Source: Nodularia spumigena CCY9414
GTDB taxonomy: Bacteria; Cyanobacteriota; Cyanobacteriia; Cyanobacteriales; Nostocaceae
Direction: 5' to 3'
Assembly: GCF_000340565.2 (NCBI RefSeq)
Contig: NZ_CP007203.1
Span: 5,398,272-5,462,271 of the forward strand
DNA length: 64,000 nt
How positions within the stretch are numbered: the stretch's first letter is position 1; each line of letters opens with the position of its first letter. The notes beneath the pieces are model-generated. The model made no database searches. It was given only the letters and a program-made list of their open reading frames with translations, and had not been told where the DNA came from. The translations under genes and the position numbers were made by a program. Positions 16,534 to 25,866 of the stretch are shown here, piece by piece.

Positions 16534-18027
16534 ATGAATAGCAATAATAGTATGACTGCTGCTACGACTGTAAAAACTGAGTACGAAGCGATTATTGGTC
16601 TAGAAACCCATTGTCAACTGAGTACCAATACCAAGATTTTCTCCAATAGCTCTACAGCTTTCGGTGCTGACCCTAATACTAACATTGACCCTGTGTGTAT
16701 GGGTTTACCTGGGGTTTTACCTGTACTGAATGAAAAAGTCCTGGAATATGCTGTGAAAACCGGCTTGGCTTTGAATTGCCAAATCGCTAAATATAGCAAA
16801 TTTGACCGTAAACAGTATTTTTATCCTGACCTGCCTAAAAATTACCAAATTTCTCAATATGACCTCCCTATTGCTGAACATGGTTGGTTAGAAATCGAAA
16901 TGGTAGATGCTGAAGGGAACCCAATTCGTAAACGCATTGGTGTGACTCGTTTGCACATGGAGGAAGATGCGGGAAAATTGGTACACGCGGGGAGCGATCG
17001 CCTATCTGGATCTAGCTATTCTCTGGTAGACTACAATCGTGCAGGTGTGCCATTAGTGGAAATTGTCTCGGAACCTGACTTGCGTTCTGGTGAAGAAGCT
17101 GCGGAATATGCTCAAGAAATCCGCAGAATTGTGCGTTATCTCGGTGTCAGTGATGGCAATATGCAAGAAGGTTCTCTACGCTGTGATGTCAATATCTCGG
17201 TGCGTCCAGTGGGGCGAGAAAAGTTTGGCGTGAAGGTAGAAATTAAAAATATGAACTCGTTCAACGCCATTCAACGGGCGATTGATTACGAAATTGAACG
17301 CCAAATTGCGGCTATTGAAGCGGGTGAACCCATTATCCAAGAAACTCGCCTGTGGGAAGAAGGCGCTCAACGCACAAGTAGTATGCGGGTGAAGGAAGGT
17401 TCTAGTGATTACCGCTATTTCCCTGAACCAGATTTAACTCCCATTGAGGTATCTAACACGCAATTAGAAGCATGGCGCAGCGAACTTCCCGAATTACCCG
17501 CCTACAAACGTCATCATTATGAAAGTGATTTGGGGCTTTCGGTTTATGATGCACGGGTGTTGACAGAAGACCGCACTGTGGCTGATTATTTTGAAAGTGC
17601 AATTAAATCTGGTGCAAATGCCAAAGCTGCTGCTAACTGGATTACTCAAGATATCGCCGCCTACCTGAATAAGCAAAAGCTCAGTATTACCGAAATTGCT
17701 TTAACTCCCGCCAATTTAGCTGAGGTAATTACTCTAATTGAATCTGGTAAAATTAGCAATGCCCAAGCTAAACAAAAGCTACCAGATTTACTTGATGGTG
17801 TTTCCCCGGAGAAAGCTTTTGCAGGTCAAGAGTTAATCACTGATCCTAGTGTACTAGAACCGATCATTGATGAGGCGATCGCCGCTAACCCCAAAGAACT
17901 AGAAAAGTATCGCAACGGTAATACAAAGCTGAAAGGCTTCTTTGTGGGACAGGTTTTGAAGAAAACTGACAAACGAGCTGATCCTCAGTTGACTAATGAA
18001 TTAGTCGAGAAAAAACTAAATTCTTAG
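16534..18027 (+). CDS. gatB: Aspartyl/glutamyl-tRNA(Asn/Gln) amidotransferase subunit B
   Basis: 497 residues, normal length. GatB is the kinase/tRNA-binding subunit of GatCAB, which amidates Glu-tRNA(Gln) (and Asp-tRNA(Asn)) using ammonia delivered by GatA. Diagnostic blocks: YEAIIGLETHCQLST near the N-terminus, LPKNYQISQYDLPIAEHG, RLHMEEDAGKLVH, VDYNRAGVPLVEIVSEPD, and a C-terminal YqeY-like domain (from about 345) ending KKTDKRADPQLTNELVEKK. The ATG at 16552 is an alternative start six codons in. A clear terminator follows at 18145. Confidence 0.97.
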   Translation: MNSNNSMTAATTVKTEYEAIIGLETHCQLSTNTKIFSNSSTAFGADPNTNIDPVCMGLPGVLPVLNEKVLEYAVKTGLALNCQIAKYSKFDRKQYFYPDLPKNYQISQYDLPIAEHGWLEIEMVDAEGNPIRKRIGVTRLHMEEDAGKLVHAGSDRLSGSSYSLVDYNRAGVPLVEIVSEPDLRSGEEAAEYAQEIRRIVRYLGVSDGNMQEGSLRCDVNISVRPVGREKFGVKVEIKNMNSFNAIQRAIDYEIERQIAAIEAGEPIIQETRLWEEGAQRTSSMRVKEGSSDYRYFPEPDLTPIEVSNTQLEAWRSELPELPAYKRHHYESDLGLSVYDARVLTEDRTVADYFESAIKSGANAKAAANWITQDIAAYLNKQKLSITEIALTPANLAEVITLIESGKISNAQAKQKLPDLLDGVSPEKAFAGQELITDPSVLEPIIDEAIAANPKELEKYRNGNTKLKGFFVGQVLKKTDKRADPQLTNELVEKKLNS

Positions 18028-18144
18028 GTGTTTATCGCTTTTTTAAGTAATTCTTCATCATATCTTTACAAAGAACGCGGAAAAAGAGGTTACACCCCTC
18101 ACACCTAAAGAGCTATTCTGTGTGTAGTAGAACCCTAATGATCT

Positions 18145-18178
18145 GGAGAGCCGCATAAGTAGCTCTCCTTATTTTTTT
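18145..18178 (+). terminator. Rho-independent terminator after gatB
   Basis: Perfect 7-bp stem GGAGAGC (18145-18151) with GCTCTCC (18162-18168), a 10-base loop, then TTATTTTTTT. Confidence 0.85.
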
Positions 18179-18194
18179 AATCATGCGGATTTAA

Positions 18195-18400
18195 TCGAAT
18201 ACAGAAAACCTCACCCCCAACCCCTCTCCTTAGTAAGGAGAGGGGAGAAGAATTAGTTAACCACAGATGCACACAGATGAACACAGATAAGAAGGAGAGG
18301 GGAGTTAATGCAGTTCTCTTTTGAGTAGGTACGCGTTCGCGTCTCCCCTGGGGAGAAGAATTAGTTAACACAGATGCACACAGATGAACACAGATAAATT
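18195..18400. repeat. Dispersed short repeats
   Basis: Two CCCCTCTCCTTAGTAAGGAG-type hairpin patches and two copies of GATGCACACAGATGAACACA (from 18267 and 18371), a sequence also present in complement at 25580-25606. No gene. The remaining bases up to 18482 hold the upstream region of the next gene. Confidence 0.7.
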
Positions 18401-18482
18401 TGTTTAAGTGCAAGGGGATAAAAAATTGGTATAAGTTATTATTCATGACTGTGAGAACTTAAACAATTGCGTCTAACAATTA

Positions 18483-20561
18483 ATGGTCAATTCTACCCTC
18501 TTTGCCACAATCTATGTCAATCCTGTCCAGGGGAATGATACCAATATTGGTTCTCGGTCGAGTCCGTTTAAAAGTCTCACCCGTGCCTTAAAAGCTACTA
18601 AAACAGCCGTAATTATTCAGTTGACATCCGGGACTTATAGTGTAGCTAATGGTGAGGTGTTTCCCATAGTTATTTCTGGGGGAGTGACAGTCATCGGTAA
18701 CGAAGCGAATAAAGGTGCTGAAATTGTGATTTCTGGGAGTGGTGAGTATGAAACTCCCAGTTTTGGTAGACAAAGTATGACATTACTGTTGCAAGGTAAT
18801 GCTAGTCTCTTAGGTGTGACGGTGACTAACCCCGTGCCTAAAGGTACTGGTATCTGGATTGAATCGGCTGCAACAAATGTGGCTAATAATACTTTTGTTA
18901 ATTGTGGACGAGAAGGTATATTTGTGACTGGGAATGCTAAACCCGCCATTGTGGATAATGTGTTTAGGCAAAATTCCGCCAGTGGCTTGATGATGGCGCG
19001 TCATAGCAAGGGAGAAGTGTTGCGAAATGTGTTTCAAAAAAACTCTTTGGGTATTGCTATCAGCGATTATGCTGCGCCATTAATAGCAAATAATACAATA
19101 TCTGATAACCGTTCGGCGATCGCTCTTTCTCGCAATGCTAGACCTGTACTGCGTCATAATCGGATTACCAAAAATACTCAAGGCGGGATGTTAGTCAATG
19201 GTGACGCTATTCCTGATTTAGGTAATAACCAAGACGCGGCTGGTAATATTTTTCTGAATAATAATCTATACGATTTACATAATAATACACCACAGCCGCT
19301 AGTTTCCGCAGGTAATCAGTTGAATCCTACCCAAGTCAAGGGAAGGGTAGATTTTATTGCTGTCCTAGAAGATCATCCGCGCAGCATCTCAGGTAGCAGC
19401 AGTATTTTTTCTGACTTAGCTGGACATTGGACAGCAGATTTTGTGGAAGCATTGGTGCAAAGAGGGGCGATTAGTGGCTTTCCCGATGGCACTTTTGCCC
19501 CAGATTCCCCGATAAATCGCGCTCAGTATGCAGCCATCATTGCCAAAACTTTTAAGTTACAAATAAGAAATTTAGGTAGTAAATTTACGGATGTAAATTC
19601 CAGTTTTTGGGCAGCATCAGCGATTTCCCAAACGGCTGAAATGGGTTTTATCAGTGGGTTTCCCGATAGGACATTTCGCCCCGGTCAAAACTTGACAAAA
19701 GTACAGGCTATAGTATCAATAGTTAATGGCTTAAAACTCACAGGCGGCAATCCCCAGGTGTTAAACGTGTACCGCGATCGCACTCAAATTCCCAGTTATG
19801 CCACGAATGCTGTAGCAATTGCCACCCAATCGTTACTGGTGGTTAACTATCCCCAAACCGAACAACTAGAACCTCTGCGAGATATAACTCGTGGTGAAGT
19901 GGCAACATTAATTTATCAAGCCTTGGTAGCCAAGAGTCAAGAAAAGGCGATCGCATCACCCTATATTGTCAGCCCCGATGTCAATATCCCCGGATTTACC
20001 GATATTAGCGGACACTGGGCAGAACCCTTTATTCGGGGGTTAGCTAGCATGAATTTAACTCATGGTTTTGCTGATGGTAGCTACCGGCCAGATAAACTCA
20101 TGACTCGCGCCGAATATGCGGCTTTAGTCGCAGTGGCTTTTAATCCTGCACCCAAACGCCCCCCATTTAATTTTACAGACATATCCCCAGATTTTTGGGC
20201 TGATGAAGCTTTACAAATTGCCAGTAGAGGTGGCTTTATCAGTGGATTTAACGACCGCACCTTTCGCCCGGCTGAAAATGTGCAACGAATACAGGTAATA
20301 CTCTCCTTAGTGAATGGACTTACCCTACCAACAGCTGATAACAATGCCTTACTCACTTATACTGATAGTCAGACAATTCCTAATTATGCTCGTCAAGCAG
20401 TTGTAACTGCTACACAGCAAAGAATTGTGGTCAATTACCCCAACCCTAAACAACTTGTGCCGACGCGGGAAGCAACACGTGCCGAAGTAGCCGCAATGGT
20501 TTATCAAGCATTAGTTGCTATTCAGCGAGCCTCAAGAATTAATTCCACCTATATTGTTTAG
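18483..20561 (+). CDS. DUF1565 beta-helix protein with six SLH modules
   Basis: 692 residues. Residues about 1-290 form a DUF1565/right-handed beta-helix (YVNPVQGNDTNIGS then repeated 'NNTF', 'DNVF', 'NNTIS', 'HNRI' rungs). From about 310 come two triplets of SLH modules: FSDLAGHW, FTDVNSSFW and YRDRTQIPSYA, then FTDISGHW, FTDISPDFW and YTDSQTIPNYA. SLH domains usually anchor proteins to cell-wall polymers. No signal peptide is visible: an in-frame TAA at 18474-18476 blocks extension and the N-terminus MVNSTLFATIYV is not a classical leader. A paralogous beta-helix lies at 22533-24143. Probably a surface protein exported by an unrecognised route. Confidence 0.83.
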   Translation: MVNSTLFATIYVNPVQGNDTNIGSRSSPFKSLTRALKATKTAVIIQLTSGTYSVANGEVFPIVISGGVTVIGNEANKGAEIVISGSGEYETPSFGRQSMTLLLQGNASLLGVTVTNPVPKGTGIWIESAATNVANNTFVNCGREGIFVTGNAKPAIVDNVFRQNSASGLMMARHSKGEVLRNVFQKNSLGIAISDYAAPLIANNTISDNRSAIALSRNARPVLRHNRITKNTQGGMLVNGDAIPDLGNNQDAAGNIFLNNNLYDLHNNTPQPLVSAGNQLNPTQVKGRVDFIAVLEDHPRSISGSSSIFSDLAGHWTADFVEALVQRGAISGFPDGTFAPDSPINRAQYAAIIAKTFKLQIRNLGSKFTDVNSSFWAASAISQTAEMGFISGFPDRTFRPGQNLTKVQAIVSIVNGLKLTGGNPQVLNVYRDRTQIPSYATNAVAIATQSLLVVNYPQTEQLEPLRDITRGEVATLIYQALVAKSQEKAIASPYIVSPDVNIPGFTDISGHWAEPFIRGLASMNLTHGFADGSYRPDKLMTRAEYAALVAVAFNPAPKRPPFNFTDISPDFWADEALQIASRGGFISGFNDRTFRPAENVQRIQVILSLVNGLTLPTADNNALLTYTDSQTIPNYARQAVVTATQQRIVVNYPNPKQLVPTREATRAEVAAMVYQALVAIQRASRINSTYIV

Positions 20562-20704
20562 ACAGTGGGCAGTTGACCAAGTAAAATGAAATACACTGTT
20601 TATCAGCCTGGAAATTCTTGGTAATCAATCCTATAGCTAAAAACACGCTAGGCTATAAGCGATGGGTAGACAATTTATACCCCTCGTCTGAAGCCAATAG
20701 TCCC

Positions 20705-21403
20705 ATGTTAACAACAGCCTCACAATCCTCTGCCGAATTGGCGATCGCTCTATTAACTCACTATAGTTTTGACCTCAATGGCTACACTGCCAATGAGCTA
20801 ATGAACCGTTGGCAAACTGAATACCCAGTAAAATGGTTGCACTTAGCAGTCGTGGAAGCCCTATATCAAGGTCGTTATAAAGGAATTTCGGTGCAGCAAA
20901 TATTAGTATTTTGGCAGCGACGGGGGCAGGTTATTTATCATTTCAATATGGAATTTGAACGCCTGATTTGTAGCAAATTTCCCGAAAGCTTAACGGAAGT
21001 GGATACACCAGTTCTACCTCCTCTCAAGCCAAAAATTCCATCTGAGTCCCCATTGATTCATCAACCAGTTACAGCCAATCCCTTACCTGCTATGGTGGGT
21101 AATCGGTATAGGCAAACTCAAACAGCAACCCTACAACCGATGAATGCAGAAAAAGAGGAGAAATCCGGACAAAACATATTAGCATCTTCCACTCTTAGCA
21201 CTGCTGCAACTGGTACTCAGACTAGGGTAAACTCACAAAACCGTCTTCAGGGAAATTCCCCCTTACCAAAACCTCACGAGCCAAAAAAACTACTACCACC
21301 ATCTGCGAATCATCCACCCATTGGGCAATTTACTCCCGCAACCAGCGATCACTCTGATTCATTTACGTCAAAACTTAAAGCGATGTCGGACGACAAGCGA
21401 TAA
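20705..21403 (+). CDS. Conserved cyanobacterial hypothetical protein
   Basis: 232 residues from ATG 20705; a TTG at 20618 would add 29, and neither start has a strong Shine-Dalgarno. Residues about 5-100 form a helical domain (ELAIALLTHYSFDLNGYTA, KWLHLAVVEALYQGRYKGIS, VFWQRRGQVIYHF), reminiscent of small DNA-interacting helical domains but not assignable. The rest is proline/serine/glutamine-rich and probably disordered. It follows the SLH protein on the same strand by about 140 bases. Function unknown. Confidence 0.6.
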   Translation: MLTTASQSSAELAIALLTHYSFDLNGYTANELMNRWQTEYPVKWLHLAVVEALYQGRYKGISVQQILVFWQRRGQVIYHFNMEFERLICSKFPESLTEVDTPVLPPLKPKIPSESPLIHQPVTANPLPAMVGNRYRQTQTATLQPMNAEKEEKSGQNILASSTLSTAATGTQTRVNSQNRLQGNSPLPKPHEPKKLLPPSANHPPIGQFTPATSDHSDSFTSKLKAMSDDKR

Positions 21404-21627
21404 CGCTTCTATGCCCAGGAAGAACTCGATACTTATATTCATAAATTCAAGTTTGGATAACCCTAAGCAAAGGTTTAAACATTCTTCAACCTTGAGGTTG
21501 CCATATTTTTAACTAAGCTGTTTCCCACTCCCCACTCCCCACTCCCCACTCCCCACCCAACTGACGTTGGCATGGGGAGGACGATAATTTTCGCAATCTG
21601 ACATCGGTACTATTTTTTAATAATAAA

Positions 21628-22152
21628 TCAGTGGATTATGTTCCGGCAGCATTTACAGTTAGTGCCAAAGATCGGCGAGCGATCGCAGGGGAATTATTTC
21701 TCATGTCAATAATTCATCTAACTATCTTAGCCTATCTAGAATTTCACCCCCTAAAACTCATATTAAGCTACTTTTTACCGATAGCAATGGGCAATGCAGC
21801 CTTGATGTTCTATATTTATACGAATCATCTGCTTTGTCCGATGACCGATGTTAATGATCCACTGGTAAATTCTACATCTTTACGGGTTTATAAAATATTT
21901 GACCTGTTACATTTTAATTTCTCCCACCATACAGAACATCACCTTTTTCCAGGCATGAACTCTGATTATTATCTCATGGTTAGAAAGTTGTTAGAAACTG
22001 ATTATGCTGAGAAATATAATTTATTAGATGCACCAGAAGCCTGGCGCTTGTTGATGAAAAGTCCTCGGCATTACAAAGATGAAAATACTTTGACAGATTG
22101 GGCAGGAAAAGTCACTATACCTTGTCCCCTTAACCAAAAAGTGAAGGTTTAA
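21628..22152 (+). pseudogene. Truncated fatty acid desaturase (C-terminal half)
   Basis: About 174 residues with two membrane segments (ELFLMSIIHLTILAYLEF, LSYFLPIAMGNAALMFYIYT) and the third histidine box HHTEHHLFPG of membrane di-iron desaturases. The first two histidine boxes and about half of a normal desaturase are absent. The remaining reading frame emerges just after a low-complexity CCCCACTCCCCACT run (21526-21556), which probably marks the deletion joint. It cannot form the eight-histidine di-iron site, so it is non-functional as a desaturase. Confidence 0.85.
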
Positions 22153-22245
22153 CGTCAAAAATTTCCCTCTCCTTCTCCCTTTGGTTTACTGATACACACA
22201 AATGATTAAATTACTTCAAATCCTTTTTTGTAGTGGGGTGGGTTT

Positions 22246-22356
22246 CTAGTACAAGACGGCGTAAATAAACAGACCATTCAAAATCCCTGAAAAGCCCATT
22301 TTATAAGCTTTTTGACTTTTGACTTTTGACTTTTGACTTCCGCCTTGCGGTACTAG
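22246..22356. repeat. 111-bp element with CTAGTAC ends and TTTTGAC repeats, copy 1
   Basis: Begins CTAGTACAAGACGGCGTAAA and ends CGCCTTGCGGTACTAG. The heptamer TTTTGAC is tandemly repeated about four times near the right end. A second copy (104 bp, fewer heptamers) lies at 47474-47577. No coding capacity. Confidence 0.85.
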
Positions 22357-22532
22357 TCCCCCCAGAACAGGCAAGATGCCTGTTCCACAAGAAAATCATT
22401 ATGCGCCTTACCAGAATTCAAGCCAATGTGGGTGAAATTTTCCGACTTGTGTGTATACCGTAGCTACCTTTGGGAGAAGGGGAGAAGCTATGGGAAGGTA
22501 AGCAGAGGGGTTGGGGGTGAAATTGGTGTATT

Positions 22533-24143
22533 TTATTTTAACGGCTCAATTATAGTTTTTAAACCGTTACTATTGAGAACTTGTACTATTTCATCGGCAT
22601 TACTGCGATCGCTAAAAACTCCCACTTGCATGACTCTACGACCCTGCCGCATAGTCGGAAATGCACCCGGTGCCAAATTTCGCACAATGTCTCGTTCCCT
22701 ATCAGTTGCAGCATTGACTATGACGCGATAACGTACACCCGCTTGATTGGTATATGCAGTGGTCTGAGTTGGGCGAGTATTGCCATTGGGAATTGGTAAC
22801 AGAGGTGATCCCCCAAAAGGAGGTGCGGCTGATGTGGTCGGTAATTGCCCTGGAGAAGGTGACTGGGGGGCTGTAAATTCCACAATATTGGGGTCAATGT
22901 TCACATAATTGACCTGTGACTGATTCGCCTGCTGGGGCTGACTGGGGGCAGAAAAAATAATTTCTCCATTCTCCGGTATTGCCTCGCTGATGCGACTTGC
23001 TACAGTATTAGGCTGAGGTTTGTTAGGGCCCGGTGCTGTTTGAGCGTTGAAATCTACCTGACCAGCAATGCGATTTTGGGACAGCTTATTACCAGCAGCA
23101 GGAATCGTCTGCTTACTAGCACTAGCATTAATGTCATGGCGAGCATTATTGCGAAATTCGTTACCACCTGGTTCAGCAATAGTACCTAAATTAGGGATAG
23201 CTTGAGCGATCGCCACTAAACCATCCTCACTATTGCCTTGAATTAAATTATTGCGTAAAATCGGGCGCGCATTGGCTTGTACTACAATTCCAGCGCGGTT
23301 GTTTTGAATTTGATTCAGGGATATTACAGGAGCAGCATTTTGAGTAATATTTATGCCAAATCCTGTTTGCTCAAAGACATTTTCCCGCACTTCCGGTTGG
23401 GAATCACCGCCAATGGTCATACCATTCGCCCCATTACGATGAAAGTAATTCTGCCTAATTCTCGGCGCACTGTTACCAGTTAGGGAAATCCCATCCTGAG
23501 TGTTGCCGATAAACGTATTGTTTGCAATCAAGGGATTGCTCGATTCAATCCACACACCAAAACCACGGGTATGGGGATTTGTGACCGTTACCCCACGTAA
23601 CTCAGCTTCATCTGCGCCCACGATAGTCACATTTTGACCGCCAAAGCTGCGACTGAGGAATCTCCCACCGCCTTTAATTGTAATTCCCTGTCCTTTGCTC
23701 AGAGGATCGCCTTGAACAGCAACACCCCGTTTGAGTTTGAGGGGAAAAACCTCTCCAGTCTCAGCGCTATAAGTACCAGGGGAGAGCATAATCATTGTAT
23801 TGTCCGAGGCGACTTTCAAAGCTTGAGTAATCGTCTGTAAAGGAGCGCTTTCACTACCATTACCCGATGAGTTATTTCCCGCACTGGGATTGACAAATAA
23901 CATTTTAATTTCAGACCTTGTGCTTTCCCCCTGGGCTATCTGATTTGCTGTAGATGGAATTTGAGCCAAGACCTTTCCAGGGTTGATACCCAGTAGGGTT
24001 ATGCTTGTCACTCCTAAGCCAAGGGTGAAAGATAAAATGGAGGAAACTAAAGGACAGACTAATTCCAGGGAAGAATTTGATCTGTTATCCTGGTTATTTA
24101 GCTTTAATTGCAGGTTCTGTGCTTGACGATATTCAGAATACAT
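22533..24143 (-). CDS. Secreted DUF1565 beta-helix protein with SPOR-like C-terminus
   Basis: 536 residues from ATG 24143; an ATG at 24182 would add 13. A hydrophobic segment (about residues 30-60, VSSILSFTLGLGVTSITLLG) ahead of KVLAQ suggests an exported protein with a long n-region. Then a DUF1565/beta-helix (about 80-350: MLFVNPSAGNNSSGN, repeated 'NNTFIGN', 'QNYFHRN', 'ENVFEQT' rungs), a P/Q-rich linker, and a C-terminal about 75 residues (YRVIVNAATDRERDIV...QVGVFSDRSNADEIVQVL) that look like a SPOR/sporulation-related domain, which would bind denuded peptidoglycan. Paralogous to the beta-helix of 18483-20561 but lacking SLH modules. Confidence 0.8.
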   Translation of the reverse strand: MYSEYRQAQNLQLKLNNQDNRSNSSLELVCPLVSSILSFTLGLGVTSITLLGINPGKVLAQIPSTANQIAQGESTRSEIKMLFVNPSAGNNSSGNGSESAPLQTITQALKVASDNTMIMLSPGTYSAETGEVFPLKLKRGVAVQGDPLSKGQGITIKGGGRFLSRSFGGQNVTIVGADEAELRGVTVTNPHTRGFGVWIESSNPLIANNTFIGNTQDGISLTGNSAPRIRQNYFHRNGANGMTIGGDSQPEVRENVFEQTGFGINITQNAAPVISLNQIQNNRAGIVVQANARPILRNNLIQGNSEDGLVAIAQAIPNLGTIAEPGGNEFRNNARHDINASASKQTIPAAGNKLSQNRIAGQVDFNAQTAPGPNKPQPNTVASRISEAIPENGEIIFSAPSQPQQANQSQVNYVNIDPNIVEFTAPQSPSPGQLPTTSAAPPFGGSPLLPIPNGNTRPTQTTAYTNQAGVRYRVIVNAATDRERDIVRNLAPGAFPTMRQGRRVMQVGVFSDRSNADEIVQVLNSNGLKTIIEPLK

Positions 24144-24322
24144 AATGGGATAAATCCACTTGTGATAAGTCCTAACAATCAAGTTTTATCCTCTAAGACA
24201 CTAGAATGTCGAGAATTATATATCTTAGACTCAATTTATTATTTCGGGTTTCTGCTCTGAGAAAGTTCCCATGAAAAAAATCCCTCATTTGTAGGGTGTA
24301 GTGACTCATAGGATAAAAAAGC

Positions 24323-25048
24323 ATGAACACTGGAATTTTTGCGATCGCCTTAGCCTCTATACATTTATTTGCAGGTAAACTAAGATGCTTCCAAAAGACT
24401 CCACATAGTCGTTGGTTCTCCTTTGGGAGTGGGGTATCTGTGGCTTATGTGTTTATCCACATTTTGCCAGAACTGAGTCAAGCACAAGTAACACTCCAAA
24501 ACGGTGTAAATATAGGAGTTAGTTTTTTAGAGCATCATGTTTATTTGGTAGCACTTTTAGGTTTAACAATTTTTTATGGCTTGGAACGATTAGCCAAAAC
24601 ATCGCGTCAACGTCAACAAAAAATAGGAAATGCAGATGTAAGTTATTTATATATTTTTTGGCTACATATTGCTTCTTTTGCGATTTATAACCTCTTAATT
24701 GGCTACTTGCTAGTACACAGAGAAGAACCAGGTATCAAGAGTTTATTATTATTTTCTTTTGCTATGTCGCTACATTTTATAGTCAACGATAATGGTTTGC
24801 GTAAAAATTACAAAAAAAACTATGATAAAATTGGACGATGGCTGTTAGCAATAGCAGTAATTATCGGCTGGCTAATTGGCATAGTTACAGAAATTAACCA
24901 AGCCTTTGTTGCGGTTTTATTTGCTTTTTTAGCCGGAGGTATTGTACTCAACGTCCTGAAAGAAGAACTACCAGAAGAGAGAGAAAGTTGCTTTTGGTCA
25001 TTTGCTTTTGGTACAATCAGCTATGCAATTCTGCTATTAGCTATTTAA
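24323..25048 (+). CDS. ZIP-like integral membrane protein
   Basis: 241 residues with eight hydrophobic segments, the number found in ZIP metal transporters. ZIP-like features are HILPEL at the end of helix 2, SLHFIVND in helix 5 and AGGIVLNVLKEELPEE in helix 7, which resemble the H..PE patterns of ZIP helices, though the classical HNxxE and HExPH signatures are not intact. Metal transport is therefore an inference. It is divergent from the beta-helix protein gene and stands alone. ATG start at 24323. Confidence 0.55.
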   Translation: MNTGIFAIALASIHLFAGKLRCFQKTPHSRWFSFGSGVSVAYVFIHILPELSQAQVTLQNGVNIGVSFLEHHVYLVALLGLTIFYGLERLAKTSRQRQQKIGNADVSYLYIFWLHIASFAIYNLLIGYLLVHREEPGIKSLLLFSFAMSLHFIVNDNGLRKNYKKNYDKIGRWLLAIAVIIGWLIGIVTEINQAFVAVLFAFLAGGIVLNVLKEELPEERESCFWSFAFGTISYAILLLAI

Positions 25049-25328
25049 GAGGAAACATAGTCAAAAATAGTGTTGTTAGCCCCTTAAACAAATTATCATC
25101 AAACAAAGACAGAAATCTTATTAGCTATTAAGGTAAGTTCTTACATACAGCAGAATCAGATAAAGATATAGGACTCCTATTTGATCTCTGTTGGCGTAGC
25201 CTGCGGTTTGCGCTTACAACTCAAAAAGCTGTTTCCCACGGACTACGGACCACGGACCACGGACCACCTACGCAAGTAAGTATGGCTACGCCACGCAAGC
25301 TATCAAAAATCAAAGCGGATTACTATCA
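25049..25328. other. Intergenic region with fragmentary repeats
   Basis: AT-rich. It contains ATAGGACTCCTATTTGATCT (from about 25170), like one end of the 148-bp MITE family, and an ACGGACCACGGACCACGGAC triplication near 25240-25265. No gene seen. Confidence 0.5.
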
Positions 25329-25469
25329 GGACTTACGCAAAATCATGAAAAAACGAACCACAAAGAACGCGTTGGCGCTAGCCTCTCCCCTTCTCCCAAA
25401 GGGAGAGGCTAGCGCCAAGGGAGAAGGACACGAAGGAAAGAGGGTTGCAGAGAGTTATTGCGTAAGTCC
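25329..25469. repeat. GGACTTACGCA MITE-like element with nested hairpin, copy 1
   Basis: Ends are GGACTTACGCA and TGCGTAAGTCC. Relative to copies at 25481 and 29217 it contains an insertion of about 52 bases with a perfect 18-bp stem, TTGGCGCTAGCCTCTCCC (25372-25389) with GGGAGAGGCTAGCGCCAA (25401-25418). Confidence 0.85.
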
Positions 25470-25480
25470 TAACTATATTA

Positions 25481-25569
25481 GGACTTACGCACAAATTACG
25501 GAATAACGAACCACACCAGACGCAGAGGACACAGAGGAATAAGGGTTTGAGAAGGTTTTTGGGTAAGTC
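25481..25569. repeat. GGACTTACGCA MITE-like element, copy 2
   Basis: 89 bp from GGACTTACGCACAAATTACG to GGGTAAGTCC, interior AACGAACCAC...GACGCAGAGGACACAGAGG. It directly follows copy 1 after 11 bases; together they fill the gap upstream of thiE. Confidence 0.82.
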
Positions 25570-25866
25570 CTGGATATATCTGTGTTCATCTGTGTTCATC
25601 TGTGGTTCCTAACTTATATAGCTAGTCAAAGCCAGGTATTATGTAGCGAGCTAATTGTATAATGCTGGATCTGGTTTTTGTTCACTTTAAGATATATTAT
25701 AAAGTCGTCCCTAAATCTTTGTAAGTTATGTAGTCAGCTATTGATGTATAAATATATAGTCAATTTCTACTTATTTTTCCTATGTCCGGACTAGAAAATT
25801 TTAATCAAAATGTCTAAAAGTGTTGAGATTACGTCATTTAAAGAAAGTAATAATAGGGTTGTTGTC

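Noticed and set aside
18094..18104. ACCCCTCACAC, near-match to the Yfr1 small RNA core (ACTCCTCACAC), upstream of a terminator hairpin
   Set aside because: One mismatch in an ultraconserved motif, no clear 5' stem, and about 40 bases between motif and terminator where Yfr1 has almost none; more likely the gatB 3' untranslated region.
20618..20704. 29-residue N-terminal extension of the hypothetical at 20705
   Set aside because: Needs a TTG start without Shine-Dalgarno; kept only as an alternative.
25620..25866. Possible TPP riboswitch before thiE
   Set aside because: AGCCAGG and TAATGCTGGATCTGG pieces are present, but the CUGAGA and ACCUGA...GGAUAAUACC cores are not in the right order.
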